From Flavobacterium erciyesense (lineage in GTDB: Bacteria > Bacteroidota > Bacteroidia > Flavobacteriales > Flavobacteriaceae): DNA of 64,000 bases. This document shows, one piece after another, positions 54,537-63,822 of this stretch; position 1 is the first letter of the stretch; the number at the start of each line of letters is the position of its first letter. Under the pieces are notes generated by a model. That model made no database searches. It saw only the letters and a list, made by a program, of their open reading frames with translations, and was not told where the DNA came from. The stretch lies in NCBI RefSeq assembly GCF_018069925.1, contig NZ_JAGPXB010000002.1, forward strand, positions 1 to 64,000, written 5' to 3'. The position numbers and the translations under genes were made by a program.

Positions 54537-57500
54537 ATGAAAAAAATATACTTATCATTATTTTTATTTTCATTTTTTCAAATAATCATTGCGCAAAACT
54601 TTACAGATACAAAAGGAGAATTGCAAATTAGTAGCTCAGGAACTGCTTCTTATAATTTGCCAATAGCTGTACCTCCAAGTATCATGAACGTGGCGCCTGT
54701 AATCAACCTTACATATTCAAGTGGGCTACGCGGCGGGATTGCTGGACAAGGATGGAGCATTAATACCATATCATCTATTGCTAGAATTGCTACAAGACGA
54801 GATATTGATGGATTTGTGGATGGTGTTGATTTTGACGCTGATGACAAACTTGCTCTTGATGGACAACGATTACTAATTAAAACAGGTACTTACTGGGCAA
54901 ATGGTTCGAGCTATGAAACAGAATACAAAAGCAATACAAAAATTGAATGTGTAAATCAGGGTAGTATAATTTACTTTATTGTAACGGCTCCTGATGGATC
55001 TAGGTCATGGTATGGAAGCACACCAGATGGCAGCCAGAACGCCAAATCAGCAACTGCATGGCATATTGTTCGTTACGAAGATGTGAATGGGAATAGAATA
55101 GATTACAATTATACTAATACTGCATACAATAACACTAACCAATTATACATTAGCAGTATTTCATTTAGCGGGAATCCCACTGCAGGAATTGCATTTCAAA
55201 ATTCAATTGTTTTCAATTTTAAAAATTCAAAACGTGTGGAGCGCGATTTTATCGGTGGAAACTCGTCTTATGCTTCTAAGATATTAGATAATATTGAAGT
55301 ACGAACAAACAACACTCTTTTTAGAAAATACCAATTGTCTCATAGTGTAGATCCTTCTCTGGGCTATGAAAGAGTAACCAATATTAAAGAAATTAACGCA
55401 CTAAATGAAGAATCTAATCCTGTTGAGTTTCAATATGAGCAAAGCCCAACAACCCCTGTACGTAAAGAAAAGGCATATACTAATAATTTAGCTTTTGATA
55501 AAACAGATTTAACAGGAGATTTTGATGGAGATGGTCGTTTAGATTTTGTTGCTAAAGATAAAGTGTATACAAACCTTTTTAAAGCAGATTCAGGAAACGT
55601 ACCAATCAATTTACCAACTAATAATGGTAGGCTTTTTTCAGGTACAACTTTAACAAATAATAAGATAAATCAGTTTCAGTCTTTAATTTATGTACAAGAA
55701 ACCTATAATACAATTGAATTTAAAACATATAATTTAATTGCCAATTCAGTTTCATTGATAAATACTAAAGTTATTAATTTTAATAATTTAATTACGTATA
55801 ACCCTAGTTTAGATGATCCAAATTGTGGCGGTTATACAATTCCAAATAAAATTCAAGAGAACATGTATCTCGAAGGTGATTTTAATGGTGATGGTATTAG
55901 TGAATTTTTGATTGAAACATTTACAAATACACAAAGTTTCAGTGGATTTTTTGAAGATTATTATCAAGATGGAACGGTTAGTTATTATTGTATTGATCAG
56001 ACTGCATCTGATGGAAAAGAGTTTTATTTAGTAAATATTGACCCTAACGCAAACACAACGCTTGGACAGAAAGATTTTGCAGTCATCCCTAATGGGAACT
56101 TATTAGAAGGTTATAGAAGGTTTGTTATGGATTTTAATTCGGATGGTAAATCGGATATTTTGATAATTAACAACAATAAAACATACAAAATTATAGGTTT
56201 TAAACAGCTCAATACTGCACCTTGGATTGAGTTGGAAATCCTTGGATCTGGTTCAATTGACAAGTTTTCAGAAACAAAACAAATCCTTTTTGGAGATTAT
56301 AATGGAGATGGCAAAACGGATATCATGCTTCCAGATACTGAAGGAGGAAGTGGAAATACATTATGGCATATTTACTACAGTAATCCAAAAACATCTGGTG
56401 GTGATTTTTTTACAAAAGAAAGTCACAATATTGTTGAATATTGGCCTAATACAGGTTCAACATATAATACGCAAACTCATTTCAGTACTTACTATGCCAT
56501 AGATGTTAATAAAGATGGTAAATCAGATATTGTGCGTGTTTGGAGAAAATATTACAAACCAAAATGGACGATAAACGATCACAATACTCAGTGGTGGATT
56601 ACGGCATTTACAAATAATATAGGGAGCACGTTGAGCGGAACAACATTTCCTCTAAGTTACAATTCAGATAACGAAAATATAAGCCCAATATTTGGTCCTC
56701 AGCATTTTAATTCAGATTCACCTGACATCCCAATTCCTCTGGCGTCAAACTATAAATATAACGGAGCCAATACGGAACTAGTATTGATAAGGGGACACTA
56801 TAACAAAATTGAGTATTACCAGTTCAACAAAAATGTTGAAACTGAAAATAGACTTATATCTGTAACTGAATCTAGTGGAAATATCAAACAAACTATTGAT
56901 TACAAACCAATGGAGGCAAGTAATTCAAGTTACGGCAACTCATCAACCGATTTTTATTCCTCAACCGGTACAGTAAGTTATCCTAACATTGAAATTATTC
57001 GCAACCCCACTAGTTTTCTAGTTTCTAAACTAACTGCTACTATTAATGGAATGTCCAAATACCAAGATTTTAGATATAGAGGATATGTGTCTAATTATGA
57101 ATACGGTACCGTAGGTTTTATTCGTTCTACCAGAAGCAGTTGGTACAGGACGGATTCAGATATAAAAATTTGGTCTACCCAACACAATGATATAGCACTA
57201 AAAGGAGCTACTACTCTTTCATGGTCAAGTACAAATGCAAATACTGTTTTTGATGCAGTTCCTACAGATTTATTAAGTTCGAAAACGAACATTTTTGATA
57301 CGTATACTCATCCTATCACAAAAGTTTATAATGTCTTATTAAACAAACAAATTACAGTTGACAATTTAACTGGTGTAACAACCGAGGATACTTTTACTTA
57401 TGATGGCTCAGTGTCTTCTAATTCATATTATGGATTAGAAACACAACGAGTTTCTAAAAAAAGTATCGGTTCTGCGATACAGGGAACAGCAACAACTACC

Positions 57501-60500
57501 ACAACCTATGAAAATAATCCTTTCGGTACAGGGTTAAATTATTATATAGGACGTCCTAAAACAGTTGCTACTTCAACATCTATTTCAACAGGTGATACGA
57601 GAACTTTTAATGAAACGTATACCTACTCTGGAACAAATTTGTCCAAATCTGAAAAAACAGGTCATAATACAGGTTATGCACTTGTTGAAGATATGACTTA
57701 CGATGCGGTAGGGAATTTACTAACAAAAACCATTAGTGCTCCAGGTGCTTCAAGTCCTGTTGCCTCAAGAACTATAACCGATGAATATGATAGCACTAAG
57801 CGATTTGTTCTCAAGAAAACAGATCATCAAGGATTTATTACTCAGTTTACCTATAATACTCTGGGCCAAGTATTATCATCAACAAATTATATGGGTGTAG
57901 TTAGTACTAATGGGTATGATAATTGGGGCAAACTGACTAATTCCACAGTATTCAATGCATCGCCAACACCTCTTACAACTACAACTGTCTACAACAAATT
58001 AAGCTCTGGCGGATATACTACAACAACTACAAACAATGTAAGTGGATTATCTGTTGTAGAATATGATGTACTCGGTCGTGAAGTACGCAACTCAACAAAA
58101 GGATTGGCAGCTGGATCAATGATCTCAACAATGATATCTTATGACGCATTAGGCAGGAAATCATGGGTAAGTGAACCGTATTTTTCATTCCCAAATAGAT
58201 TTACTAATTATGAATATGATTATTTACAACGTCCCGTAAAAGTAACAGCACCTACTGGTCGTATACAAACTATATCCTATTCAGGATTAACGACTACAAG
58301 TATTGATGACGGAAAAACCACCACTGCAACGCTTGATGCTTTAGGGAATAAAATAGAGACTACTGATCCAGGTGGTGTAATTGCATTCACATACTACGCA
58401 AACGGTCAATTAAAACAGTCTAATTATGAAGGACATAAAGTAACGATCAATATTGACGGATGGGGTAATAAAATTTCCATGAATGATCCTAACGCGGGTA
58501 ACTATACGTATACCTATGACGCTTTTGGACAATCCTTAACAGAAACTACCCCGAAAGGAAGCACAACCAACACCTATGATACTTATGGTAAATTAATCAA
58601 GAAAAAATTAGTAGGTGATGGTACAGATATTGAAACGATTTATTCTTACAATTCATTGGCGCAACTTACTAATGAGACTAGTAAAAAATCCACTGGTGCT
58701 AGTATAGATGTTTTTACATATGGATATGATAGTCTAAATCGCCCATCTACAACCACCGAATCTAACAGTAGATTTGCCCAAACTAAGTCCATCACCTATG
58801 ATACATTTAGCAGACCTATTACAGGAACTACTACCACTCAAGAATTGATTACGGGTATGGTAGCAACTGTGCTAACCAAAAATAATTACAATGCTTACAA
58901 TGGTATCATGGATAAAATTACCGATGGTAATGATGCCTTACTATGGCAACTTAATACAGCTAATGAAAAAATGCAATCTTTGACGGAGACTTTAGGAAAC
59001 GGGATTGCCATTACAAATGCGTATTCAGTTGATGGCTATTTTAGCTCACAAAAACATCTTTTAGCCAATACCGCTATATTGCATAATACTTATGATTTTA
59101 ATGGTATTAAAGGAACACTAAACAGTCGCCAAAATATTGCATTGGGCACTAGTGAAAGTTTTTCATATGATAACTTAGATCGTTTGACACATTGGACAAA
59201 CCCATTAAATGGAACGATCGATTCAAATAACTACGATAATAAAGGGCGAATTACGAGCAACAATAAATTAGGTTCAGTAAATTACAACACAGATGTAGCA
59301 ACTGGAATTTATAGAAAGAGTGCTATTGTACTAACTCCCGAAGGCAAGAATTATTATAATACATTACCTAAACAAGTAGTGAGTTACACCATGTTCAAGA
59401 GCCCTATAAGTATAAATGAGAGCGACAAAGGCAGTACTACTTTTACCTATAATTCTCATTTGTCCCGTCAAACTATGAATTATGGATTTACCATTACCCC
59501 ACCCTCAACAACAGGAGTGTATACTAAAACCAAGGATTACACCGATGATGGTACGGTAGAAATTATAAAAACCCCTACTACAATAACAATCCGCACATAC
59601 ATAGGAGGAGATGCCTATGGTGCCCCACTGTATGTAGAAAAAATAAAAACGCTTGCCACGGGAGTTGTTGTAGACAAAAAATACTACCTGCACCGAGATT
59701 ATTTAGGTAGTATTATTGCCATTTCTGACGAAAATGGAGCGGCAATTGAACGCCGTCATTTTGATGCTTGGGGAAATTTAGCTAAATTGCAACAAAATGG
59801 TGTGGCAATAGCTTTACCTACAGATGGTACCGCTACAAAACTACTTTTATTAGATCGTGGTTATACAAGTCATGAACACCTCTCTGAAGTAGGCTTGATT
59901 CACATGAACGGTCGCTTGTACGATCCTGTTTTACGTTCTTTTTTAATGCCTGATAATTTTATCCAGCAACCAGATAATACCCAAAATTACAACCGTTATG
60001 CGTATGTCTTGAATAACCCATTAATGTACACGGATCCTAGTGGGGAACTTGGTTTTTTAGCGGTTGTTCTAATAGGTGCTTTAGTTTCTGCAGCGACATA
60101 TACCATGACAGCTTTGTTAGCAGATGTGCCTTTTAGTGTGGGCGGATTATTGAAAGCAACGTTTATCGGCGCCGCGAGTGCTGCAGTTACGTTTGGGATT
60201 GGTAGTGCTTCAACTTCGATGTTTACGAATTTTTATTCGCAGGCTGCTTTTCAAGCCGTTGCACATGGGACTTTTCAAGGAACTATGACAGCTATAAGTG
60301 GCGGAAAGTTTTGGTCTGGCTTTGCAGCTGGTGCTCTGAGTAGTATTGCAAGTAGCGCTTGGGGTGGTGGCACAACGAAAACAGAAGGTTTCTCCGCAGA
60401 AAACAATTGGGCTTACGGTGCAAAAACAATTCATCATGCAGGTCTCGGTGCAGGAACAGGAACCGCAGGAATGATTGCATTTGGTACAGTTGCTGGCGGT

Positions 60501-61046
60501 GCAGGTGCAGCATTAACGGGAGGTAATTTTTGGCAAGGAGCTGTTACGGGATTGGTAGTTAGTGGACTTAATCACGCGGCGCATGAGATAGATCCTCCAA
60601 GCGGTAAAAAAAATCATCCATGGATGCAAAAATTTTACAAATCTCAATTTATTGAAAATCAATATTTTGCTGCAGAATCAGGATTAAGAGCAGGAAACTA
60701 TTTTGATTTTACATTGATAAAAAAAGTATTTGGTTTTAAATTGGGAGAATATAGAGAAACTAGCTACAAAGCAGAGTATTTTAATAATAAAGGCAACGTT
60801 ACTCAAACTTCAAATCATTTTTTTGAAGTCGCAGCTGCTTATTATGTTGGTGCATCATATAAATACAATCTAGGACAAAATAGATTTGAGTCAGCCTCTC
60901 TCAGTTTTTTTGGTGTATCAGCAGAATATTCTGTTCAATCTCAATTTGAATCATCTTTTTATTTTGGAATAGATACCGGAGTTGGATTAGGACTAAGTAT
61001 AGGTGGATTTGCGAATATTAAAGCTGGATGGAAATTTAATTTTTAA
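54537..61046 (+). CDS. SpvB/FG-GAP/RHS-repeat polymorphic toxin-like protein
   Basis: A 2169-residue exported protein. Signal peptide to IIAQ (about 20); SpvB-like N-terminal domain (about 25-300; TYSSGLRGGIAGQGWSI); five FG-GAP/VCBS calcium loops (about 325, 446, 532, 586, 657), such as GDFDGDGRLD; then RHS/YD repeats (about 1045-1640) forming the shell. The RHS core lies at about 1695-1838 with HRDYLGSI, GRLYDPVLRSFL and a cleavage-site-like DPSGE. The tip (1839-2169) has a Gly/Ala-rich hydrophobic pretoxin part and ~150 unassigned residues (2020-2169). No T9SS domain is visible. The immunity candidate starts six bases downstream. Confidence 0.92.
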   Translation: MKKIYLSLFLFSFFQIIIAQNFTDTKGELQISSSGTASYNLPIAVPPSIMNVAPVINLTYSSGLRGGIAGQGWSINTISSIARIATRRDIDGFVDGVDFDADDKLALDGQRLLIKTGTYWANGSSYETEYKSNTKIECVNQGSIIYFIVTAPDGSRSWYGSTPDGSQNAKSATAWHIVRYEDVNGNRIDYNYTNTAYNNTNQLYISSISFSGNPTAGIAFQNSIVFNFKNSKRVERDFIGGNSSYASKILDNIEVRTNNTLFRKYQLSHSVDPSLGYERVTNIKEINALNEESNPVEFQYEQSPTTPVRKEKAYTNNLAFDKTDLTGDFDGDGRLDFVAKDKVYTNLFKADSGNVPINLPTNNGRLFSGTTLTNNKINQFQSLIYVQETYNTIEFKTYNLIANSVSLINTKVINFNNLITYNPSLDDPNCGGYTIPNKIQENMYLEGDFNGDGISEFLIETFTNTQSFSGFFEDYYQDGTVSYYCIDQTASDGKEFYLVNIDPNANTTLGQKDFAVIPNGNLLEGYRRFVMDFNSDGKSDILIINNNKTYKIIGFKQLNTAPWIELEILGSGSIDKFSETKQILFGDYNGDGKTDIMLPDTEGGSGNTLWHIYYSNPKTSGGDFFTKESHNIVEYWPNTGSTYNTQTHFSTYYAIDVNKDGKSDIVRVWRKYYKPKWTINDHNTQWWITAFTNNIGSTLSGTTFPLSYNSDNENISPIFGPQHFNSDSPDIPIPLASNYKYNGANTELVLIRGHYNKIEYYQFNKNVETENRLISVTESSGNIKQTIDYKPMEASNSSYGNSSTDFYSSTGTVSYPNIEIIRNPTSFLVSKLTATINGMSKYQDFRYRGYVSNYEYGTVGFIRSTRSSWYRTDSDIKIWSTQHNDIALKGATTLSWSSTNANTVFDAVPTDLLSSKTNIFDTYTHPITKVYNVLLNKQITVDNLTGVTTEDTFTYDGSVSSNSYYGLETQRVSKKSIGSAIQGTATTTTTYENNPFGTGLNYYIGRPKTVATSTSISTGDTRTFNETYTYSGTNLSKSEKTGHNTGYALVEDMTYDAVGNLLTKTISAPGASSPVASRTITDEYDSTKRFVLKKTDHQGFITQFTYNTLGQVLSSTNYMGVVSTNGYDNWGKLTNSTVFNASPTPLTTTTVYNKLSSGGYTTTTTNNVSGLSVVEYDVLGREVRNSTKGLAAGSMISTMISYDALGRKSWVSEPYFSFPNRFTNYEYDYLQRPVKVTAPTGRIQTISYSGLTTTSIDDGKTTTATLDALGNKIETTDPGGVIAFTYYANGQLKQSNYEGHKVTINIDGWGNKISMNDPNAGNYTYTYDAFGQSLTETTPKGSTTNTYDTYGKLIKKKLVGDGTDIETIYSYNSLAQLTNETSKKSTGASIDVFTYGYDSLNRPSTTTESNSRFAQTKSITYDTFSRPITGTTTTQELITGMVATVLTKNNYNAYNGIMDKITDGNDALLWQLNTANEKMQSLTETLGNGIAITNAYSVDGYFSSQKHLLANTAILHNTYDFNGIKGTLNSRQNIALGTSESFSYDNLDRLTHWTNPLNGTIDSNNYDNKGRITSNNKLGSVNYNTDVATGIYRKSAIVLTPEGKNYYNTLPKQVVSYTMFKSPISINESDKGSTTFTYNSHLSRQTMNYGFTITPPSTTGVYTKTKDYTDDGTVEIIKTPTTITIRTYIGGDAYGAPLYVEKIKTLATGVVVDKKYYLHRDYLGSIIAISDENGAAIERRHFDAWGNLAKLQQNGVAIALPTDGTATKLLLLDRGYTSHEHLSEVGLIHMNGRLYDPVLRSFLMPDNFIQQPDNTQNYNRYAYVLNNPLMYTDPSGELGFLAVVLIGALVSAATYTMTALLADVPFSVGGLLKATFIGAASAAVTFGIGSASTSMFTNFYSQAAFQAVAHGTFQGTMTAISGGKFWSGFAAGALSSIASSAWGGGTTKTEGFSAENNWAYGAKTIHHAGLGAGTGTAGMIAFGTVAGGAGAALTGGNFWQGAVTGLVVSGLNHAAHEIDPPSGKKNHPWMQKFYKSQFIENQYFAAESGLRAGNYFDFTLIKKVFGFKLGEYRETSYKAEYFNNKGNVTQTSNHFFEVAAAYYVGASYKYNLGQNRFESASLSFFGVSAEYSVQSQFESSFYFGIDTGVGLGLSIGGFANIKAGWKFNF

Positions 61047-61052
61047 ATAAAC

Positions 61053-61643
61053 ATGAAAAAGAACTATTTATTAAATAAAAGTGTTAATAAAATTATTTTA
61101 TTGACTTTCGCTTTACCAGTATTTTTACAAATGATATTGATAAATCTAATTAAATTTGTACAAGATGAAACCATTTATTATTTGATTTTTTTAGTTTTTT
61201 GGTCTTTATGTTTACCCTATTTTTATTGGTTAAACTTATCTATAAGCTATTTATATTTAAATTCAGGATTGAAACTTAATCTCAGTTTAAGTAGATTCAG
61301 GATAAGTATTCTTATAAATATAATGGTTGTTTTAAACTTTATTTTTTTTGTTGGATACATGTTTAGTTTTGTTTTTAACGGTGGAAAACCTGATGTGAAT
61401 ATAATTCTCACATTAATGACAATTCAGTTTGTAGGCGTGATATCATTAATATACAGCAGTCACTTTATTTGTAAACTAATTGTGTCTATCGATTTAAAGC
61501 GAGAGGCCAAAACAAAAGATTTAACAATTAATTTTATGTTTTTTTTAATGCCCATATTTGCTGTTTGGATAATTCAAAAAAAAGTAAAAAAGTTGTATTC
61601 CGATAATGTTTTATTAGAAACAAAGAATAACAAAAACTTCTAA
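61053..61643 (+). CDS. Five-helix membrane protein, candidate immunity
   Basis: A 196-residue protein with about five membrane helices (15-34, 43-69, 83-108, 115-146, 157-174) and a short basic cytosolic tail. No known family is recognised. It starts six bases after the RHS stop, in the position typical of immunity genes. If it is the immunity protein, its membrane location suggests that the toxin tip acts on the inner membrane. The AT content is higher than in the RHS core, as is usual for swapped tip/immunity cassettes. Confidence 0.7.
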   Translation: MKKNYLLNKSVNKIILLTFALPVFLQMILINLIKFVQDETIYYLIFLVFWSLCLPYFYWLNLSISYLYLNSGLKLNLSLSRFRISILINIMVVLNFIFFVGYMFSFVFNGGKPDVNIILTLMTIQFVGVISLIYSSHFICKLIVSIDLKREAKTKDLTINFMFFLMPIFAVWIIQKKVKKLYSDNVLLETKNNKNF

Positions 61644-61797
61644 TTTAATAATTAGTTATCCAATCCCCTGCTCGACCAAGCAGAAATTACCAGAAAGGCA
61701 AGCGCGATGCCTCTAGCTCGTGCCTAGAAGCGGTATCAGACAAAACAAAATTTAACTACATCCTTAAATAAGGTGTAGTTTTTTTGTTTTAGGTAGA
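61644..61797 (+). other. GC-rich linker and terminator after the immunity candidate
   Basis: A GC-richer block at about 61670-61735 contains CTGCTCGACCAAGCAG (a hairpin) and GGCAAGCGCGATGCC (another), unlike the AT-rich surroundings; it may be a conserved linker between RHS tip modules. At 61753-61786 AACTACATCCTT and AAGGTGTAGTT form a stem followed by seven T's, a likely terminator of the RHS locus. Confidence 0.6.
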
Positions 61798-61897
61798 ATG
61801 CAAACTCTGATTTTCAAGCTGTTGCCAATGGTACGTTTCAAGGTGCAATGACAGCGATAAGTGGCGGGAAGTTTTGGTCAACTTTCGCAATAGGTAT
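61798..61897 (+). pseudogene. RHS pretoxin fragment A
   Basis: DNA here is clearly similar to 60238-60325 of the RHS gene. It encodes SDFQAVANGTFQGAMTAISG, against AAFQAVAHGTFQGTMTAISG in the intact protein, then KFWSTFAIG against KFWSGFAAG. Similarity stops abruptly just before the orphan reading frame. There is no start codon or full module, so it is a remnant of another tip cassette. Confidence 0.82.
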
Positions 61898-61946
61898 ATA
61901 TTTTTTTTTGATGAAATATACAACCAATATATTTTAAATTTACAAC

Positions 61947-62183
61947 ATGACAAAACAGCTGGGTTATTTAGCAAATAATTTAATTAAACTATTATTATTT
62001 GTTTTAGGAGGTTTTTCAATTCGACTAATCCCATACATAATAGAAAACTATTTTATTGAAGTGAATTTAGATTATGTAAAAATTAATAAATCAGATATAA
62101 ACGGTAGCTTCATTTTTGGTTGCTTTTTTGGTTGCATTACTTTTATAATACTTAAATTCAATACTTCTGGCAAAGAAAAGTAA
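61947..62183 (+). CDS. Orphan small membrane protein between RHS fragments
   Basis: A 78-residue protein with two membrane helices (about 13-32 and 52-69) and a short charged loop, family unknown. It is flanked by RHS fragments A and B, so it is plausibly the orphan immunity gene of a lost tip. The last codons (TCTGGCAAAGAAAAGTAA) coincide with the start of fragment B homology in another frame, so the original 3' end may have been lost by recombination. Confidence 0.6.
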   Translation: MTKQLGYLANNLIKLLLFVLGGFSIRLIPYIIENYFIEVNLDYVKINKSDINGSFIFGCFFGCITFIILKFNTSGKEK

Positions 62184-62250
62184 CAGGACTTGTGGTTAGT
62201 GGATTAAATCACATGATTCACAAAACCCCGCTCCTTGACCTATTCTCATG
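62166..62250 (+). pseudogene. RHS pretoxin fragment B
   Basis: TGGCAAAGAAAAGTAACAGG onward matches the RHS gene at about 60531-60580 and encodes VTGLVVSGLNH against VTGLVVSGLNH in the intact protein. A stop follows after a short divergent tail. In the intact gene, fragments A and B are about 210 bases apart; here the orphan membrane protein gene lies between them. Confidence 0.82.
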
Positions 62251-62290
62251 AAAAATTGCGCAAACGTCTTTGACTTTGTGCAATTTTTTT
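62251..62290 (+). terminator. Hairpin terminator after RHS fragment B
   Basis: AAAAATTGCGCAAA pairs with TTTGTGCAATTTTT (one mismatch) and ends in a T tract. Confidence 0.75.
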
Positions 62291-62384
62291 AATTTCTTGA
62301 TAATCTCTAATCTCTTAAAAGTTACCCGACATGAAATCCTAATTAATCGGACTTGGAATTTTAACTTTTAATTTTTTCCCTTTA

Positions 62385-62590
62385 ATTCTGACCCAACTCC
62401 TACTCGAGTGAGTACTAAAAACTAGATAATAATAGTAATGGTACATTGGAGATAACAGAAACACCTACGACCATTATTATACCTGCGCGCATAGGAGGAG
62501 ATGCATTCGTCACTCCAATTTATGTAGAAAAAATAAAAGCTCTAGCGACGAGAGTTACACTATGTGACATTATTCGAGATGTCAAAAAAT
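62385..62590 (+). pseudogene. RHS core fragment C
   Basis: Similar to the RHS gene at about 59500-59690, a region just before the RHS core. It encodes TLEITETPTTIIIPARIGGD against TVEIIKTPTTITIRTYIGGD in the intact protein, and PIYVEKIKALAT against PLYVEKIKTLAT. Homology decays after VTLCD with a deletion. It lies downstream of fragment B, although its intact counterpart is upstream of A and B, so it belongs to a separate decayed copy. From about 62590 to 62851 the sequence is AT-rich with nothing recognisable. Confidence 0.83.
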
Positions 62591-62851
62591 CACATCAAAT
62601 ACCAAAATATAGCTTTACTTAAAATTCATAATATATTTTATATGATTAGATTACATAAATCAACTCAATATTATCACTGATCAAAAAACGTCAAAGTTTT
62701 TTCAACCACATTTTTTTCATGATAACAAAACTCCCTTTTAATGACCAGATTTATTACATCAGCATACCTAAAATATTTTAAAATAAATTGATACAAACTA
62801 CAAATGAAGCGTTAACACCTAACTAAAATTTCTCTTGTACTCATTTTTTCG

Positions 62852-63379
62852 TTACGGGTTTTTCAATAGATTCTCAAATAAATTGTCATATGCTGTTTGC
62901 GAGATATAATTTTCATCTGAAGATTCTACGTAAAATATGTGTTCGAAATATAAACCAAAAAAGTAAAATAATACCTTACTCATTTCCCCTTTAATAGTAA
63001 AATCAAGTAAGTTTTTTAAGATTTCGGTGTGACTAATTAATGAGCTCTCATTGTTCATCGATAAATTGTTTTCAATAGTATAGGTGAATGACATAGTGCT
63101 CATAAACAATTCATTTTTAATGATAGAATCAAAAATGAGTCGCCTTTTAACTTCAGACGATTCTGTAATAAAGTATTGAACTTTCATTTTAAAGTAGTCA
63201 CTACTATCTATAGAAGTCTCATTAATTTTATTAACAGCTTCAATAAAATTTTCAGATAATTTCGCATTTTTTGAATCAAAATCCGGAGACTCAAATTTTT
63301 CAAATAACAATAAATTTACGAAAGGGACGAAAACATTTAATTTTTCATCTTGGTGAGCGGTGTTTTTTTTCTTTTTCAT
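62852..63379 (-). CDS. Unknown protein in the RHS island
   Basis: A 175-residue soluble protein from the Met in MKKKKNTAHQDEKL; an extension to 63463 is open but runs into a large inverted repeat and reads unlike a protein. It is Phe/Glu/Ser-rich and probably helical, with no recognised motif (FVPFVNLLLFEKFESPDF; LISHTEILKNLLDFTIKG). No signal peptide. The function is unknown; a cassette gene of the island is likely. Confidence 0.6.
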   Translation of the reverse strand: MKKKKNTAHQDEKLNVFVPFVNLLLFEKFESPDFDSKNAKLSENFIEAVNKINETSIDSSDYFKMKVQYFITESSEVKRRLIFDSIIKNELFMSTMSFTYTIENNLSMNNESSLISHTEILKNLLDFTIKGEMSKVLFYFFGLYFEHIFYVESSDENYISQTAYDNLFENLLKNP

Positions 63380-63389
63380 AGTGCATAAA

Positions 63390-63551
63390 AAATGCGTGAA
63401 GCAATAGTCAACTGTCAAAGAGGTACTCGGAAACCCAACAACCAGAAGACTACGCCCACGCAAGTATTTTGCACAGGCGTAAGTCTATCAATTTTGGTTG
63501 TTAAAGAAGATTCCGAGTTTTCTTTGACCAAATCAATAGCTTACGCGATTA
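63390..63551. repeat. ~160-nt imperfect inverted repeat
   Basis: Two arms of about 75 nt pair with interruptions around an AT-rich centre near 63465. Matching blocks from outside in: GCGTGAAGC with GCTTACGCG, GTCAAAGA with TCTTTGAC, CTCGGAA with TTCCGAG, AACAACCA with TGGTTGTT, and AGACTACGCC with GGCGTAAGTCT. GC content is above the surroundings. It lies upstream of the minus-strand gene at 62852. It could be a MITE, two opposed copies of a dispersed repeat, or a structured RNA. Confidence 0.7.
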
Positions 63552-63622
63552 ATAATATTTTTCTAAGTGTAAAATTAGATTTTTATTTCAAAACATTTTT
63601 ATTGTATTATTAAAATTATATG

Positions 63623-63817
63623 CTACTTATAGGAGCACTTTTTAAATTTTCTTAGTAAATACTCGACAGCTTCCGCATCTGACAGTATTTTTTTCTTTTT
63701 AGTTGCTGTTTTGGTCTTATTCACCAATTCAGATTGCACACCAAGCATAGCGTATAAGCGAGATTTCTCTTTCTCGTTTAATGCTTCTATAACTTGATAT
63801 GCGGTTTCTGCTAACAT
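63623..63817 (-). CDS. Small basic protein of unknown function
   Basis: A 64-residue, lysine-rich protein: helical start LAETAYQVIEALNEKEKSRLY, then a TKTATKKKKILSDAEAVEYLL segment. No family is recognised; the helical, charged make-up would suit a small DNA-binding or antitoxin-like protein. It starts five bases after the stop of the partial gene to the right, so the two probably form one minus-strand operon. Confidence 0.6.
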   Translation of the reverse strand: MLAETAYQVIEALNEKEKSRLYAMLGVQSELVNKTKTATKKKKILSDAEAVEYLLRKFKKCSYK

Positions 63818-63822
63818 GAAGT

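Noticed and set aside
63390..63551. Retron msr-msd or integron attC site
   Set aside because: No reverse transcriptase or integron integrase is in view, and the terminal sequences do not give a matched pair of attC core boxes; kept only as an unexplained inverted repeat.
63392..63613. Plus-strand 73-residue reading frame
   Set aside because: It covers the imperfect inverted repeat and its translation shows no protein-like conservation.
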